Assembly: GCA_002483145.1 (NCBI GenBank)
Contig: DLHJ01000016.1
Span: 1-64,000 of the forward strand
DNA from: Cellvibrio sp. UBA7671
Lineage (GTDB): Bacteria > Pseudomonadota > Gammaproteobacteria > Pseudomonadales > Cellvibrionaceae
Length of the DNA: 64,000 nucleotides
Direction: 5' to 3'
In this document: positions 8,204 to 17,172 of the stretch, piece by piece
Position numbering within the stretch: position 1 is the first letter of the stretch
Layout: each line of letters begins with the position of its first letter
Program-made: the position numbers and the translations under genes
Notes under the pieces: model-generated
Databases searched by the model: none
Seen by the model: the letters and a program-made list of their open reading frames with translations, nothing else
Told to the model about the DNA's origin: nothing

Positions 8204-9781
8204 ATGTCGGTAAAGCTTGCGGATAAACATCCTTCACTCCATAAATGGTTAATAGCAATTTCGGTTTTTACCGGTGCTGTTATGGGAACAATTGATACAT
8301 TCATTTTGTATGTCGCAACTCCTCATTTGCGCGGTGTATTTTCAGCAACGATTTCGGAAATTAGTTGGGTTAGCACATCCTACGCAACATCCTCGTTGAT
8401 ATTTATGCTTTTGTCAGGATCAATATGCAGGCGTTATGGCGTAAAAACATCTTATCAAACTGCATTGCTCCTGTTTATCGCCTCGTCCGTTTTATGCGGT
8501 GCATCAGATACACTCGGCCAATTAATTCTCGCTCGTATTATTCAAGGTGCTAGCGCTGGGATTTTAATTCCATCCGAAAATGTCATTTTAAGGAAAACCT
8601 TTCCTGTATCCGAACACGCTATTGTTATGGGTATTTACAGTGCAACTATTATGGTTGGCCCGGCGGTTGGTCCCTTGGTGGGAGGATTTATAATTGATAA
8701 TTATCACTGGTCGTACATTTTCTATATAAATGTCCCTATCGGTATTTTCGGTTTTTTAATGGCTAATTATTTTGTCCCGAAAGATGAAAACGCGGCTGTG
8801 AATACCGATATTAAAACGAGTGGTGGAAAATCAAAACTCAGTATAGATTTTGGCGGTATCTTTTTATTAATAGTTGGTATGTTCTCACTCATCTGGCTTC
8901 TTGAACGAGGTGAGCGGTTATCCTGGTTTGAGGATGACTTGAATGTTTTTTTGATGTGGATAGCACTATTTTCCATTGTGCTTTTCTGTGTGCATGAAGC
9001 CACAGCGATCCATCCCTCTGTGGATTTATCGGTTCTGCGTTTTAAAGTATTTAGAACAACTGTTTTCCTGAATTTTCTACTTGGATTTATTGTTACTGCA
9101 ACCTTATTCCTATTACCAATTTATATGCAAGAGTTGTTGAATTTCTCTCCGACTCAGGCAGGTCTTTCAATGGCTCCACGGGCTTTATTTATGATGATAG
9201 CTTTTCCTTTAGTGGGGCATCTCATGAAGAATATTGCTCCAAAAACGCTGATATACACGGGAGCTATATTGGGGATTTATAGTTCTTATCTAATGTCTCT
9301 CTTTACCCATGAGACAGGAATGGACGACATGTACTTGCCGCAAATACTTCAGGGGTTGGCAGTGGTATTGATTCTACTGCCGCTTACAACAATTGGTTTG
9401 ATGTCTGTAAGCAAAGACAAACTGGCAGCCGCTGCGGGATTTGATTCAACCGCGAGGCTTTTAGGTGGTGTGTTTGGCATCGCAACCTTTGCAAGCCTGG
9501 TAAGTTATTTCCAGGAAACGACTTGGGGGATTCTGAGAGAAAACGTTTCGTTTTCCTATCCGGTTCTCTATAAGCGGTTTGGCGACTTGATTAATTTTTG
9601 GTTGACAACCGGAGCAAGTCTTCCTGAGGCACAAGCGCAAGCTGCCTATTTGCTTTATGGGCGAGTGACTGAACAAGTTCTTGCCATTACTTATATGCGT
9701 TCGTTTCAAATTATATTGGTTCTATTTTGTGTAATGTTTTTAATTTCTTTATTCGCAAATATACGCAAACCAGAGGTGTAG
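8204..9781 (+). CDS. DHA2-family MFS drug exporter (EmrB/QacA type)
   Basis: A 525-residue membrane protein with about 14 hydrophobic segments and the DHA2 features of EmrB: the early acidic residue in MGTIDTFILYVATPHL, the motif-A-like loop GSICRRYGVKT, and motif C in helix 5 (MVGPAVGPLVGGFI). It should sit in the inner membrane and use the proton gradient to export a small molecule. The periplasmic adaptor gene starts 6 bases after its stop, so the two form an EmrAB-like pair. In this operon it most likely exports the product and may be the self-protection system. Confidence 0.88.
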   Translation: MSVKLADKHPSLHKWLIAISVFTGAVMGTIDTFILYVATPHLRGVFSATISEISWVSTSYATSSLIFMLLSGSICRRYGVKTSYQTALLLFIASSVLCGASDTLGQLILARIIQGASAGILIPSENVILRKTFPVSEHAIVMGIYSATIMVGPAVGPLVGGFIIDNYHWSYIFYINVPIGIFGFLMANYFVPKDENAAVNTDIKTSGGKSKLSIDFGGIFLLIVGMFSLIWLLERGERLSWFEDDLNVFLMWIALFSIVLFCVHEATAIHPSVDLSVLRFKVFRTTVFLNFLLGFIVTATLFLLPIYMQELLNFSPTQAGLSMAPRALFMMIAFPLVGHLMKNIAPKTLIYTGAILGIYSSYLMSLFTHETGMDDMYLPQILQGLAVVLILLPLTTIGLMSVSKDKLAAAAGFDSTARLLGGVFGIATFASLVSYFQETTWGILRENVSFSYPVLYKRFGDLINFWLTTGASLPEAQAQAAYLLYGRVTEQVLAITYMRSFQIILVLFCVMFLISLFANIRKPEV

Positions 9782-9787
9782 TGGGTT

Positions 9788-11002
9788 ATGTTTGAATCAT
9801 GGAAAACGTTTCCGGGAAAAATTAGCCAGTTTGTGCGTGAAGGTGATTCACGACTTAAAGCATTAGTTGTGCTCATTGCTTTTCTCTGTGTCTACGTATC
9901 CTTGAGATTCTTAGGTTCTGATTCGGAGTGGACAGATAATGCAATTGTACGCTGTGACATTATTGATGTTGTAGCGGAAGTGGAAGGTGTTATAAGCGCC
10001 TTTCATTTTAAGGATAACCATCAGGTAACCAAAGATAATCTGTTAGTAGATATTCGGGATGATGTGTTTAAAACGGCAGTATCTGTAGCAGAAGCCGAAT
10101 ACCAAAAAGCTTCAGATGAGTTGGAGTTGGCTAAAGATAAGCGTTCACTTGAATTGATGAATATTGAAAGCCAAATTATAAGTTTCGAGGCTATCCGTGA
10201 TGCTACTGCTTCTCAATATGAGACAGCAAAGTTGGAATTAAATGAATTAAAAGATGGGTTGAAAGTCAGTGCTGTCCAACTTGAGTACAGTAAAGCTGAT
10301 TTAGATAGGCTTCAGCCATTGCTGGCCTCTCAGGCTATCAGTAAAAAGATCTTTGATGATTCTTTACGGGACTATAACGTTGCGTTATCGAAATATAATG
10401 AGGCCAATTCAAAGGTGAAAACAAAATACAGTGAGATTAAGACGTTTGAATCGTTGAATAAAAAGGCTGGAATCGACTTTAACTTAATAAAAAGTTCTAA
10501 AGAAATAGTTTCAAAAAAACTGGATGGCGAAATAGAAACTGCAAAAAGTAATATTGCTATCGCATTCGCTAAGCTGGATGAGGCAAAAATAAAACTGAAT
10601 AGAACAAAAATTCCTGTGCTTCGCGAAGGCGTTATAACGAATCGGCGGGTTGCTATTGGTGATTTTATTGAAGTGGGTCAGCCTATCGCCAGTATTACAT
10701 CCTGTGGTGAGAATGCCTGGATCGAGGCTAATTTTAAGGAAACTCAAATTGGAAAGATGCAGGTAGGACAAAAGGTTAACGTCAAAATTGATACCTATCC
10801 GGATGAGCAATTTCTAGGGGAAGTTGAAAGTATTTCAACGGGAAGTGGTTCGATATTCAGTGTTTTGCCTCCTGAAAATGCTACCGGTAATTTTACTAAA
10901 GTGGTTCAGCGTTTTCCGGTAAAGATTAAAATATCAGACAATAATCTGGACAGATTTAAAATAGGAATGTCAACCGAAGTTACCGTTGATGTTACTAACT
11001 AA
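9788..11002 (+). CDS. HlyD/EmrA-type membrane fusion protein
   Basis: A 404-residue adaptor with one N-terminal transmembrane segment (about 25-43), a split lipoyl-like domain opening with SEWTDNAIVRCDIIDVVAEV, a long coiled-coil hairpin (about 95-275) and a C-terminal beta-barrel domain (WIEANFKETQIGKMQVGQKV). It links the adjacent EmrB-like pump to an outer-membrane channel. No TolC-like gene is in the operon, so a channel encoded elsewhere must be used. Confidence 0.9.
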   Translation: MFESWKTFPGKISQFVREGDSRLKALVVLIAFLCVYVSLRFLGSDSEWTDNAIVRCDIIDVVAEVEGVISAFHFKDNHQVTKDNLLVDIRDDVFKTAVSVAEAEYQKASDELELAKDKRSLELMNIESQIISFEAIRDATASQYETAKLELNELKDGLKVSAVQLEYSKADLDRLQPLLASQAISKKIFDDSLRDYNVALSKYNEANSKVKTKYSEIKTFESLNKKAGIDFNLIKSSKEIVSKKLDGEIETAKSNIAIAFAKLDEAKIKLNRTKIPVLREGVITNRRVAIGDFIEVGQPIASITSCGENAWIEANFKETQIGKMQVGQKVNVKIDTYPDEQFLGEVESISTGSGSIFSVLPPENATGNFTKVVQRFPVKIKISDNNLDRFKIGMSTEVTVDVTN

Positions 11003-11021
11003 TATGTATAGGAAAAATAAT

Positions 11022-12200
11022 ATGACAGCTGACAATTGCCCTGCATTGATGAATACTTATGGAGCGCGAAACTTGAAAATTTGTCGCGGCGAAGGGGTAT
11101 ATGTATTCGACGAACATGGAAATCGATACCTGGACGCTTTATCAGGGATCGCCGTGAATGGTTTGGGACATTCACATCCAGCTGTTTTAGCTACTATAGA
11201 GCTGCAAGCAAAAAAAATCATTCATGCTTCAAATCTCTATTACACGGACTCTCAGCAGAAGTTGGCCGAGAAACTTTGTTCAATAGCAGGGATGGAGAGT
11301 GTCTTTTTCTGTAACTCCGGATCGGAGGCTAACGAAACAGCAATCAAAATTTCAAGAAAGTATGCTATGAAAAGGGAAATTTCATCACCCAAAATACTAA
11401 CTGCTTTTAATTCATTTCATGGGCGATCATTGGCAAATATCTCGGCATCGGGAAAAGCTAAATATCGCGATAATTTTTTTCCGCGAGTTGAAGGTTTTGA
11501 TCATATTGTTTTCAATGATATCAATAGCCTCTATGATCAATATACTGATGACGTTGTCGCGGTAATGCTTGAACCTATTCAAGGTGAAGGTGGCGTTATT
11601 CTTCCAGATAATGACTACCTGAAAGCAGTTAGGGAATTTTGTGATAAAACCGGGTGTTTACTTATCCTTGATGAGGTGCAAAGTGGAAATGGGCGCACTG
11701 GCAGTTTTTTTGCTTTTCAGCAGCTTAATTTAACGCCTGATATTCTTACCACCGCTAAAGGGCTAGCCAACGGATTACCTGTTGGTGCTTGTTTGGTTCG
11801 GGGTGCTGCCAAAGATATATTATCTCCCGGCGATCATGGTTCAACATTTGGTGGGAACTCTTTAGTGGCTGAAGTCGCGTTAACTGTTATTGATGAAATT
11901 ATGAAGCCCTCAACATTAACAAATGTTAAAAGGCAAGGGCGGCTCATTGTTGATTCCCTTAAGGAAGCCTTTTTAAACAACTTGAAAGTTAAAGATGTTC
12001 GAGGAATTGGTTTAATGATCGCGATTGAGCTGTTTGATGAATATCCGGATTTGATGGAGAGAGCTCAGGCAAACGGGATACTGATTAATGTTATTGATAA
12101 AAAAATTGTGCGACTGTTGCCACCATTGATTCTTACCGATGCTCAGGCCGCTGAGATTTGCAGTGCGCTAAGCCGTATAATTAACGATGGGGCTCTTTAA
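11022..12200 (+). CDS. Class III aminotransferase, acetylornithine type
   Basis: A PLP-dependent aminotransferase of 392 residues from the ATG at 11022, which has GGAAA 6-7 bases upstream; an earlier ATG at 11004 is also possible. The ArgD-like pattern is clear: NSGSEANETAIK, FHGRS, LDEVQSGNGRTG and the PLP lysine in TTAKGLANGLPVGA. ArgD converts N-acetylglutamate semialdehyde to N-acetylornithine. Next to an OAT homologue it may boost ornithine and arginine supply for CeaS; alternatively it may transaminate a pathway intermediate such as the deguanidinated amine. Being embedded in this cluster argues against a purely housekeeping copy. Confidence 0.82.
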   Translation: MTADNCPALMNTYGARNLKICRGEGVYVFDEHGNRYLDALSGIAVNGLGHSHPAVLATIELQAKKIIHASNLYYTDSQQKLAEKLCSIAGMESVFFCNSGSEANETAIKISRKYAMKREISSPKILTAFNSFHGRSLANISASGKAKYRDNFFPRVEGFDHIVFNDINSLYDQYTDDVVAVMLEPIQGEGGVILPDNDYLKAVREFCDKTGCLLILDEVQSGNGRTGSFFAFQQLNLTPDILTTAKGLANGLPVGACLVRGAAKDILSPGDHGSTFGGNSLVAEVALTVIDEIMKPSTLTNVKRQGRLIVDSLKEAFLNNLKVKDVRGIGLMIAIELFDEYPDLMERAQANGILINVIDKKIVRLLPPLILTDAQAAEICSALSRIINDGAL

Positions 12201-12204
12201 AAAT

Positions 12205-13062
12205 ATGATTGCTGTCGAACCAAGGATTGTTAAATTTCCATATGAAGAGGGTACATATTGGCGCAAGGGAGCTAAGCAAGGGCCCGATGCCATTATTGAA
12301 CAAATTGGAAGAATGCGCGGTTACTCGTTGCGATCAAAAAAAAAGTGTGCGTATAAAATTGAAGATTTACTTGTCGCCAGTACATATATTCCGGTGTATT
12401 CAAAAATCAAAGCGTTGGACGTAATTGAGTCAACTATACGAAGTATTATCGACCTTGGTGCTGCACCTATTAGCCTTGGTGGTGATCACTCAATTACTTT
12501 ACCGATAATCCGTGCTCTTAGCGCAGCTTATGGGAAACAACGCTTTGGATTGATTCATTTTGATGCGCATTCCGATACGTTTGATGAGGTTGACGGCTTT
12601 GAATACCATCATGGTGCATTTGTTCGTCATGTCGTTAATGAAGGCCATGTAGCAGCAAAGGATATTATTCAACTGGGAATTCGAGGACTCGTACGTGGTG
12701 ATGGTTTGGAGTTTTCTGACAGTTCAGGTATTCGCTATCATTCTGTAGACGATATTGCAGCTAAAAATTTTGAACTAAAAGATTTTATCCTCTCTCGCGA
12801 TATTCCATATTATGTTTCAATCGATATTGATGCGATAGATCCAGCATATGCGCCAGGCACTGGTACTCCGGTACCTGGAGGTTTCAGTTCGCGGGATATG
12901 ATGAAAATGCTTTCGCAATTGTATGATCTCAATATCATAGGTTTGGACATCGTCGAGGTTGCGCCTATTTATGATAGTGCAAACATTACCTCATTACTTG
13001 CCGCTTCGATTCTTTATGAATCGTTAATTGGTTTTAATTTTAAAGGATTACAAAAAGGTTAA
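12205..13062 (+). CDS. pah: Arginase/agmatinase-family amidinohydrolase (PAH-like)
   Basis: A dinuclear-manganese ureohydrolase of 285 residues from ATG 12205 (an in-frame ATG at 12187 overlaps the upstream gene). Metal and catalytic motifs are complete: GGDHS 92-96, DAHSD 120-124, HHGAF 135-139 and SIDIDAIDP 205-213. The family removes urea from guanidino compounds. In clavulanate biosynthesis PAH removes the amidino group after ring closure. Here the gene is directly followed by BLS and OAT homologues, so it most likely deguanidinates the arginine-derived beta-lactam. Sequence alone cannot exclude a simple arginase or agmatinase. Confidence 0.75.
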   Translation: MIAVEPRIVKFPYEEGTYWRKGAKQGPDAIIEQIGRMRGYSLRSKKKCAYKIEDLLVASTYIPVYSKIKALDVIESTIRSIIDLGAAPISLGGDHSITLPIIRALSAAYGKQRFGLIHFDAHSDTFDEVDGFEYHHGAFVRHVVNEGHVAAKDIIQLGIRGLVRGDGLEFSDSSGIRYHSVDDIAAKNFELKDFILSRDIPYYVSIDIDAIDPAYAPGTGTPVPGGFSSRDMMKMLSQLYDLNIIGLDIVEVAPIYDSANITSLLAASILYESLIGFNFKGLQKG

Positions 13063-13065
13063 TTT

Positions 13066-14601
13066 ATGCTTCTAGGCTTTCGTGCGCTTTTTTCTTTTGA
13101 TGAAATTCCCAGTGAGTCTCCCAGGTTCTGTGTTCGCGGAGAGCAGTCTGGTCAAAGTGGACAGATCGCTGACGTTGTATATAAGGTAGATATCATTTCA
13201 ATTAACGGGTCAGCTAAACATAAGCTAAATGATCACTTTGCATTAATTTGTGGTCAGATTACCAATGCGTCAGAACTTCGAAAAATGTTTCATTCCAGAA
13301 CTGGCATATTACTCGATAGCGATGAGGCAATTATTGCCAGTTTTTTTGAGAACTATGGCGTTACCGGTTTTAGTTTCTTTGAAGGGCTATTTGTTGCTGC
13401 TTTTATTTCTGGTGATGGCACTATCAATGTTTTCTCAAGCAAAACTGCCGGTCCTACAGTTTATTATTCCTTTGACGCGCAGGCCAGAACACTATTCCTA
13501 GCGACGGAATTAAAGGCATTTCCGTCTTCGGTGCGCAAGGTTCGGGAGTTTGACGATTTTTCTGCAGATACGCTAAGTAATCGGAAAATAAATACAATTT
13601 TAGAAGATGTTTTTCGGGTTCCTGCCGGACATGCCTTCAGTTTTAATTTACGGGATTCCGCCGAACCCCAGCTTCAGCAGTATTATTCGCAAAACCGGAG
13701 CATTGCTTATTGCGACGAGGAAAATGCCGCAAGTATGGTGGAATCTGCGCTCAGAAAAACTGTATTCGCTTACCAGGGCGAGCGTGCCAATTGCTTGATT
13801 TCAGGGGGATTGGATTCCAGCGTGGTTGCCTATCTTGCCAATGAGCGCTTTTCAGAGCTAAATTTGTTCTCTATTGGTACAACCAGTTCGAATGAATTTG
13901 AATTTGCCGATAAATTCGCCCGAAGTATAGGTAAAAATTTTGAGCGAATTTTAATCGAGGAAAATGACTTTTTAGCTCATCTCCCCGAACTTTTGTGGCT
14001 TACAGAGCATCCTTATAGTACCTTCAATGAGTACCTGATTCCTGTGCATATTGCTCATGCAAAGGTCAATAAAGAAGCTGATATCATGCTTTCGGGATAT
14101 GGGTCGGATGTTTTGTTTGCTGGATTTGCCAAACCCGAAACCTCTCTTCTCGACGTTACAACGTTAATTCGGGAGGAGTACGAGACTACATTTTGGTCAA
14201 ATGAAGCTTCTCAAACATTGGGGGGCGTTCATGGTTTTAATGTCGGCTATCCATTCTTTGATAGTTCTGTAGTTGACCTTTCATTCTCAATTGATCCGTA
14301 TCTTAAGCATAAGAACGGGATTGAAAAATACATTTTACGCAAAACATTTGAGGGGAAAATACAGCACGATGTTTTGTATCGGAAAAAAATAGGGATTCAT
14401 CAAGGAACGGGATGTGAGGCTTATTTTACGCATCGTCTTAACAGTTTAGGTATTTACGACAACATGAGGCTTGAAAAGGATCGCTATTGTTATTCTATTT
14501 TGAGAATTCTCCTGGAAGGTAACTATTTACCCGATGATATTATATTTTCAGAGGTCGATGTTCTGTTCCTACAGAGTCGCGACATCCCCACTAACACTTA
14601 G
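13066..14601 (+). CDS. bls: Beta-lactam synthetase (BLS) homologue
   Basis: A 511-residue protein of the asparagine synthetase B fold (Streptomyces BLS has 513). BLS uses ATP to adenylate carboxyethylarginine and close the four-membered ring. The N-terminus (MLLGF) lacks the Cys2 nucleophile of glutamine-dependent asparagine synthetases, as in BLS. The pyrophosphate loop is SGGLDSS 246-252. Tyr345 (SGYGSD), Glu380 (SNEAS) and Lys441 (KKIGIHQGTG) line up with BLS Tyr348, Glu382 and Lys443. TSSNEF and EYLIPV are also BLS-like. It starts three bases after the PAH gene. Alternatives (CarA-type carbapenam synthetase, TblS-type) are less supported because CeaS and PAH are present. Confidence 0.85.
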   Translation: MLLGFRALFSFDEIPSESPRFCVRGEQSGQSGQIADVVYKVDIISINGSAKHKLNDHFALICGQITNASELRKMFHSRTGILLDSDEAIIASFFENYGVTGFSFFEGLFVAAFISGDGTINVFSSKTAGPTVYYSFDAQARTLFLATELKAFPSSVRKVREFDDFSADTLSNRKINTILEDVFRVPAGHAFSFNLRDSAEPQLQQYYSQNRSIAYCDEENAASMVESALRKTVFAYQGERANCLISGGLDSSVVAYLANERFSELNLFSIGTTSSNEFEFADKFARSIGKNFERILIEENDFLAHLPELLWLTEHPYSTFNEYLIPVHIAHAKVNKEADIMLSGYGSDVLFAGFAKPETSLLDVTTLIREEYETTFWSNEASQTLGGVHGFNVGYPFFDSSVVDLSFSIDPYLKHKNGIEKYILRKTFEGKIQHDVLYRKKIGIHQGTGCEAYFTHRLNSLGIYDNMRLEKDRYCYSILRILLEGNYLPDDIIFSEVDVLFLQSRDIPTNT

Positions 14602-14619
14602 CACTATGGAAGATTATTA

Positions 14620-15792
14620 ATGCATTTTATCAACAAAGATGAAAAAAAATTACCGCAAGGTTTTAAAACGGCCGTATCCAATATCGGCATTCGAGATGAA
14701 ACCGATGACTTTGTGTGTATCCACTCCTCGACTCCCTGCAAGGTGGCAGGTGTTTTTACCAAGAGTCGATTTGCCGGGCCTAGCGTCAACATTTGTAGAA
14801 AGCATATCGCTGATGGACAAGGACAAACTATTGTAGCTATTTCTAAAAATGCGAATGTAGCTAATGGAGAAAAAGGCGCCCAGGATGCCCAAACTATCGT
14901 AGAGCTATGTGCTCTTCAGTTGGGCATTGACAGTAGAAACGTGTTTATTGCATCAACTGGAGTCATTGGTCGGCTCTATCCGATGGAAAAAATCATAACA
15001 CACGTAGCAAGTCTCTCAGCTCAAATGACAGATGCTGATTTCTCTGCTGCCGCCCGTGGAATTATGACGACAGATACTGTACCCAAAATTGCCTCGATAC
15101 AAGTGGGAGACGCTTCTCTGGTTGGTATTGCGAAAGGTGTGGGCATGATGGAGCCAAACATGGCTACATTGTTAACTTTCTTTATGACTGATGCGAATTT
15201 GCCTGATGAAACACTTTCCATAATTTTCAAACGAGTTATGGACAAAACTTTTAATTGTTTGAGTATTGATACTGATACATCCACTAGCGATTCGGCAATT
15301 ATTTTGGCTAATGGATTGGCTGGTGATGTGAATGTTGATGAATTTGAATCTGCGCTCTACAAAGTTTCAGAGTATCTCGTAAAAGAAATTGCTAAAGATG
15401 GTGAAGGTGCGACAAAGCTTATTGAAGTGAATGTTGATACTGCCAGTAGTGAGCGCCAAGCAAAGCGTATTGCAAAAGCAATTGTTAATTCTCCCTTGGT
15501 TAAGACCGCCGTCCATGGTGCAGATCCTAATTGGGGGCGTGTTGCAATGGCGATCGGAAAGTGCGACGAAGAGTTGGATATCAATGCAGAGTCCACCATT
15601 ATTCGGTTCTGCGGATTTGAGGTTTATCCAAAGTCTCTATCCCAGGTTGATCTGAATGTACTGACACAGCTTTTGCACGGAAAAGAGATTGATATACATG
15701 TCTCTTTAGGAAACGGTCAGCATTCCGCCAAGGTGTGGGGATGTGACTTGGGCAAAGGTTACATTGATGTTAATACGACATATTCGACTTAA
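14620..15792 (+). CDS. oat2: Ornithine acetyltransferase, OAT2/ArgJ family
   Basis: A 390-residue self-cleaving N-terminal-nucleophile enzyme. Cleavage should occur at Ala182-Thr183 in NMATLLTFF, matching the Ala-Thr site of ArgJ/OAT2, with Thr183 as nucleophile. Segments close to Streptomyces clavuligerus OAT2 are FTKSRFAGPSV, ASTGVIGRLYPME, GIMTTDT and NSPLVKTAVHG.DPNWGR. The family moves an acetyl group between N-acetylornithine and glutamate; in the clavulanate cluster OAT2 has an accessory role. Here it could raise the ornithine/arginine supply or acylate a pathway amine. A role as the only housekeeping ArgJ is possible but less likely given the position. Confidence 0.83.
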   Translation: MHFINKDEKKLPQGFKTAVSNIGIRDETDDFVCIHSSTPCKVAGVFTKSRFAGPSVNICRKHIADGQGQTIVAISKNANVANGEKGAQDAQTIVELCALQLGIDSRNVFIASTGVIGRLYPMEKIITHVASLSAQMTDADFSAAARGIMTTDTVPKIASIQVGDASLVGIAKGVGMMEPNMATLLTFFMTDANLPDETLSIIFKRVMDKTFNCLSIDTDTSTSDSAIILANGLAGDVNVDEFESALYKVSEYLVKEIAKDGEGATKLIEVNVDTASSERQAKRIAKAIVNSPLVKTAVHGADPNWGRVAMAIGKCDEELDINAESTIIRFCGFEVYPKSLSQVDLNVLTQLLHGKEIDIHVSLGNGQHSAKVWGCDLGKGYIDVNTTYST

Positions 15793-15807
15793 AGGATCCT
15801 GGACATA

Positions 15808-17154
15808 ATGACTATTAATAAGGAATTAATTGATAAGCAGTTAATTAATAGGCAGTTAGGATACATGGAAGCAAGAATGCATTATATGCAAGCTTGTTTA
15901 AATGGAACCACACAAGGCTGCCTCGCACTTAAAGTTAATGGATGTTTCAATCAAGAGCAGTTTTCCCTCGCAGTTGAAAGCGTTGTTGCTCGTATACCTC
16001 ACGCTCGTTGCATTATTGTCGAGCGTGGAAACACTCCGTTTTTTTTGGGGGAAGCAACGCCTACGTTGCCGTTGAGTTTTGAGTCTGGTGTGCGTGCAAA
16101 GCAATGGTTGCAGATTTTCAATCGGGAAAATAATTCTGCGCTTGATCATTCATCGGCATTGTGGCGTTTGACTGTGTGTCCGGTTGAGGACATGGCTGAT
16201 CTCACTTATATTTATATGAGTTTGCATCACTCTATAGCAGATGGAACCTCAGCAGATATTTTTATTGATGAGATTTTTAAAGCGTATGCTTCAATTGATG
16301 GCGCGATTGCACAAACAGACTTCGAATTTCTTCCTCCTGCAGAAAATTTGTTGCCTGCCGGCTTAACTCAATCTTGGGAAGATTTCAATTCTGTATTCAA
16401 TCAAGTTGCGGCCTCCCCTGTCCAAAAAATGGATGAATTTGTATCTTCAGTTGATCTGGCGCAGCGTGCTACTAAAACTCTTGAATTAACAATAGCCCCT
16501 GAAAAATTGGCAGATATTGAAAGTTACTGTAAGGATATCAATCTGCCATTGAATTCGTTTTTATCAACGGCTTTGTTAAGAGCCTATCATGTTGTAAAGT
16601 ACAATATGACAGGAACTCTTCATCCAGTTTCGTTCCACACTACATTTTCACTGCGAAGACTTTGCGGGCTAGGCAAGAACAGCTTTGGTTGTTACATGTC
16701 TGTAGTTCCAATGACATTTACTCACGAACAGTTAAGTTGTTCTTCGCATGAACTTATCAAGGTTCACCATAAGAAAATATCTCAATCGATATTGAAATTA
16801 TCTAGGCAGCCAGTATCGTTTGATACGCAAGCAATCAAAGCATCAGTTGCTGGTATTGCCAATTCCCGCAACTTTGCATGCGATATAGGATTTACATTCG
16901 GTGAAAGCAATGTGCGTCGTCAATATAATCAATTGTCAATCGAGAATATATATCCAACGGTGAATCGATCAGCAGGGAATATTGCTTTGGTGGTTCATTG
17001 TCTAAAGTATAATAATTCCATCAATATTTCGATTAATTACACATCGCCTAATCAAACAGATGAATTTGTGAATAGCGTACTTGCTAAATTCACAGATAAT
17101 CTTTCCATCCATAATGCATCGGAATGGATTTCAGAAAGTGCCATCTTCGCATAG
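15808..17154 (+). CDS. Stand-alone condensation-domain-like acyltransferase
   Basis: A 448-residue protein with the HHxxxDG catalytic motif as HHSIADG at 140-146, preceded by MSLH and followed by a long second half typical of condensation, PapA5 or alcohol-acyltransferase folds. Such enzymes transfer an acyl group from a carrier-bound thioester to an amine or alcohol. With a free carrier protein and adenylating enzyme in the same operon, the simplest role is joining the activated acid to the free amine exposed by the PAH homologue. No peptide-synthetase modules are present. Acceptor and donor are inferred. Confidence 0.72.
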   Translation: MTINKELIDKQLINRQLGYMEARMHYMQACLNGTTQGCLALKVNGCFNQEQFSLAVESVVARIPHARCIIVERGNTPFFLGEATPTLPLSFESGVRAKQWLQIFNRENNSALDHSSALWRLTVCPVEDMADLTYIYMSLHHSIADGTSADIFIDEIFKAYASIDGAIAQTDFEFLPPAENLLPAGLTQSWEDFNSVFNQVAASPVQKMDEFVSSVDLAQRATKTLELTIAPEKLADIESYCKDINLPLNSFLSTALLRAYHVVKYNMTGTLHPVSFHTTFSLRRLCGLGKNSFGCYMSVVPMTFTHEQLSCSSHELIKVHHKKISQSILKLSRQPVSFDTQAIKASVAGIANSRNFACDIGFTFGESNVRRQYNQLSIENIYPTVNRSAGNIALVVHCLKYNNSINISINYTSPNQTDEFVNSVLAKFTDNLSIHNASEWISESAIFA

Positions 17155-17172
17155 GAAAAGCAGAGTTTATTT

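Noticed and set aside
13066-14601. Asparagine synthetase B as the identity of this gene
   Set aside because: No N-terminal Cys2, and the BLS Tyr-Glu-Lys set and flanking motifs are present beside CeaS and PAH homologues.
11022-15792. Simple arginine biosynthesis operon
   Set aside because: CeaS, BLS, a carrier protein and an acyltransferase in the same run do not belong to arginine metabolism.
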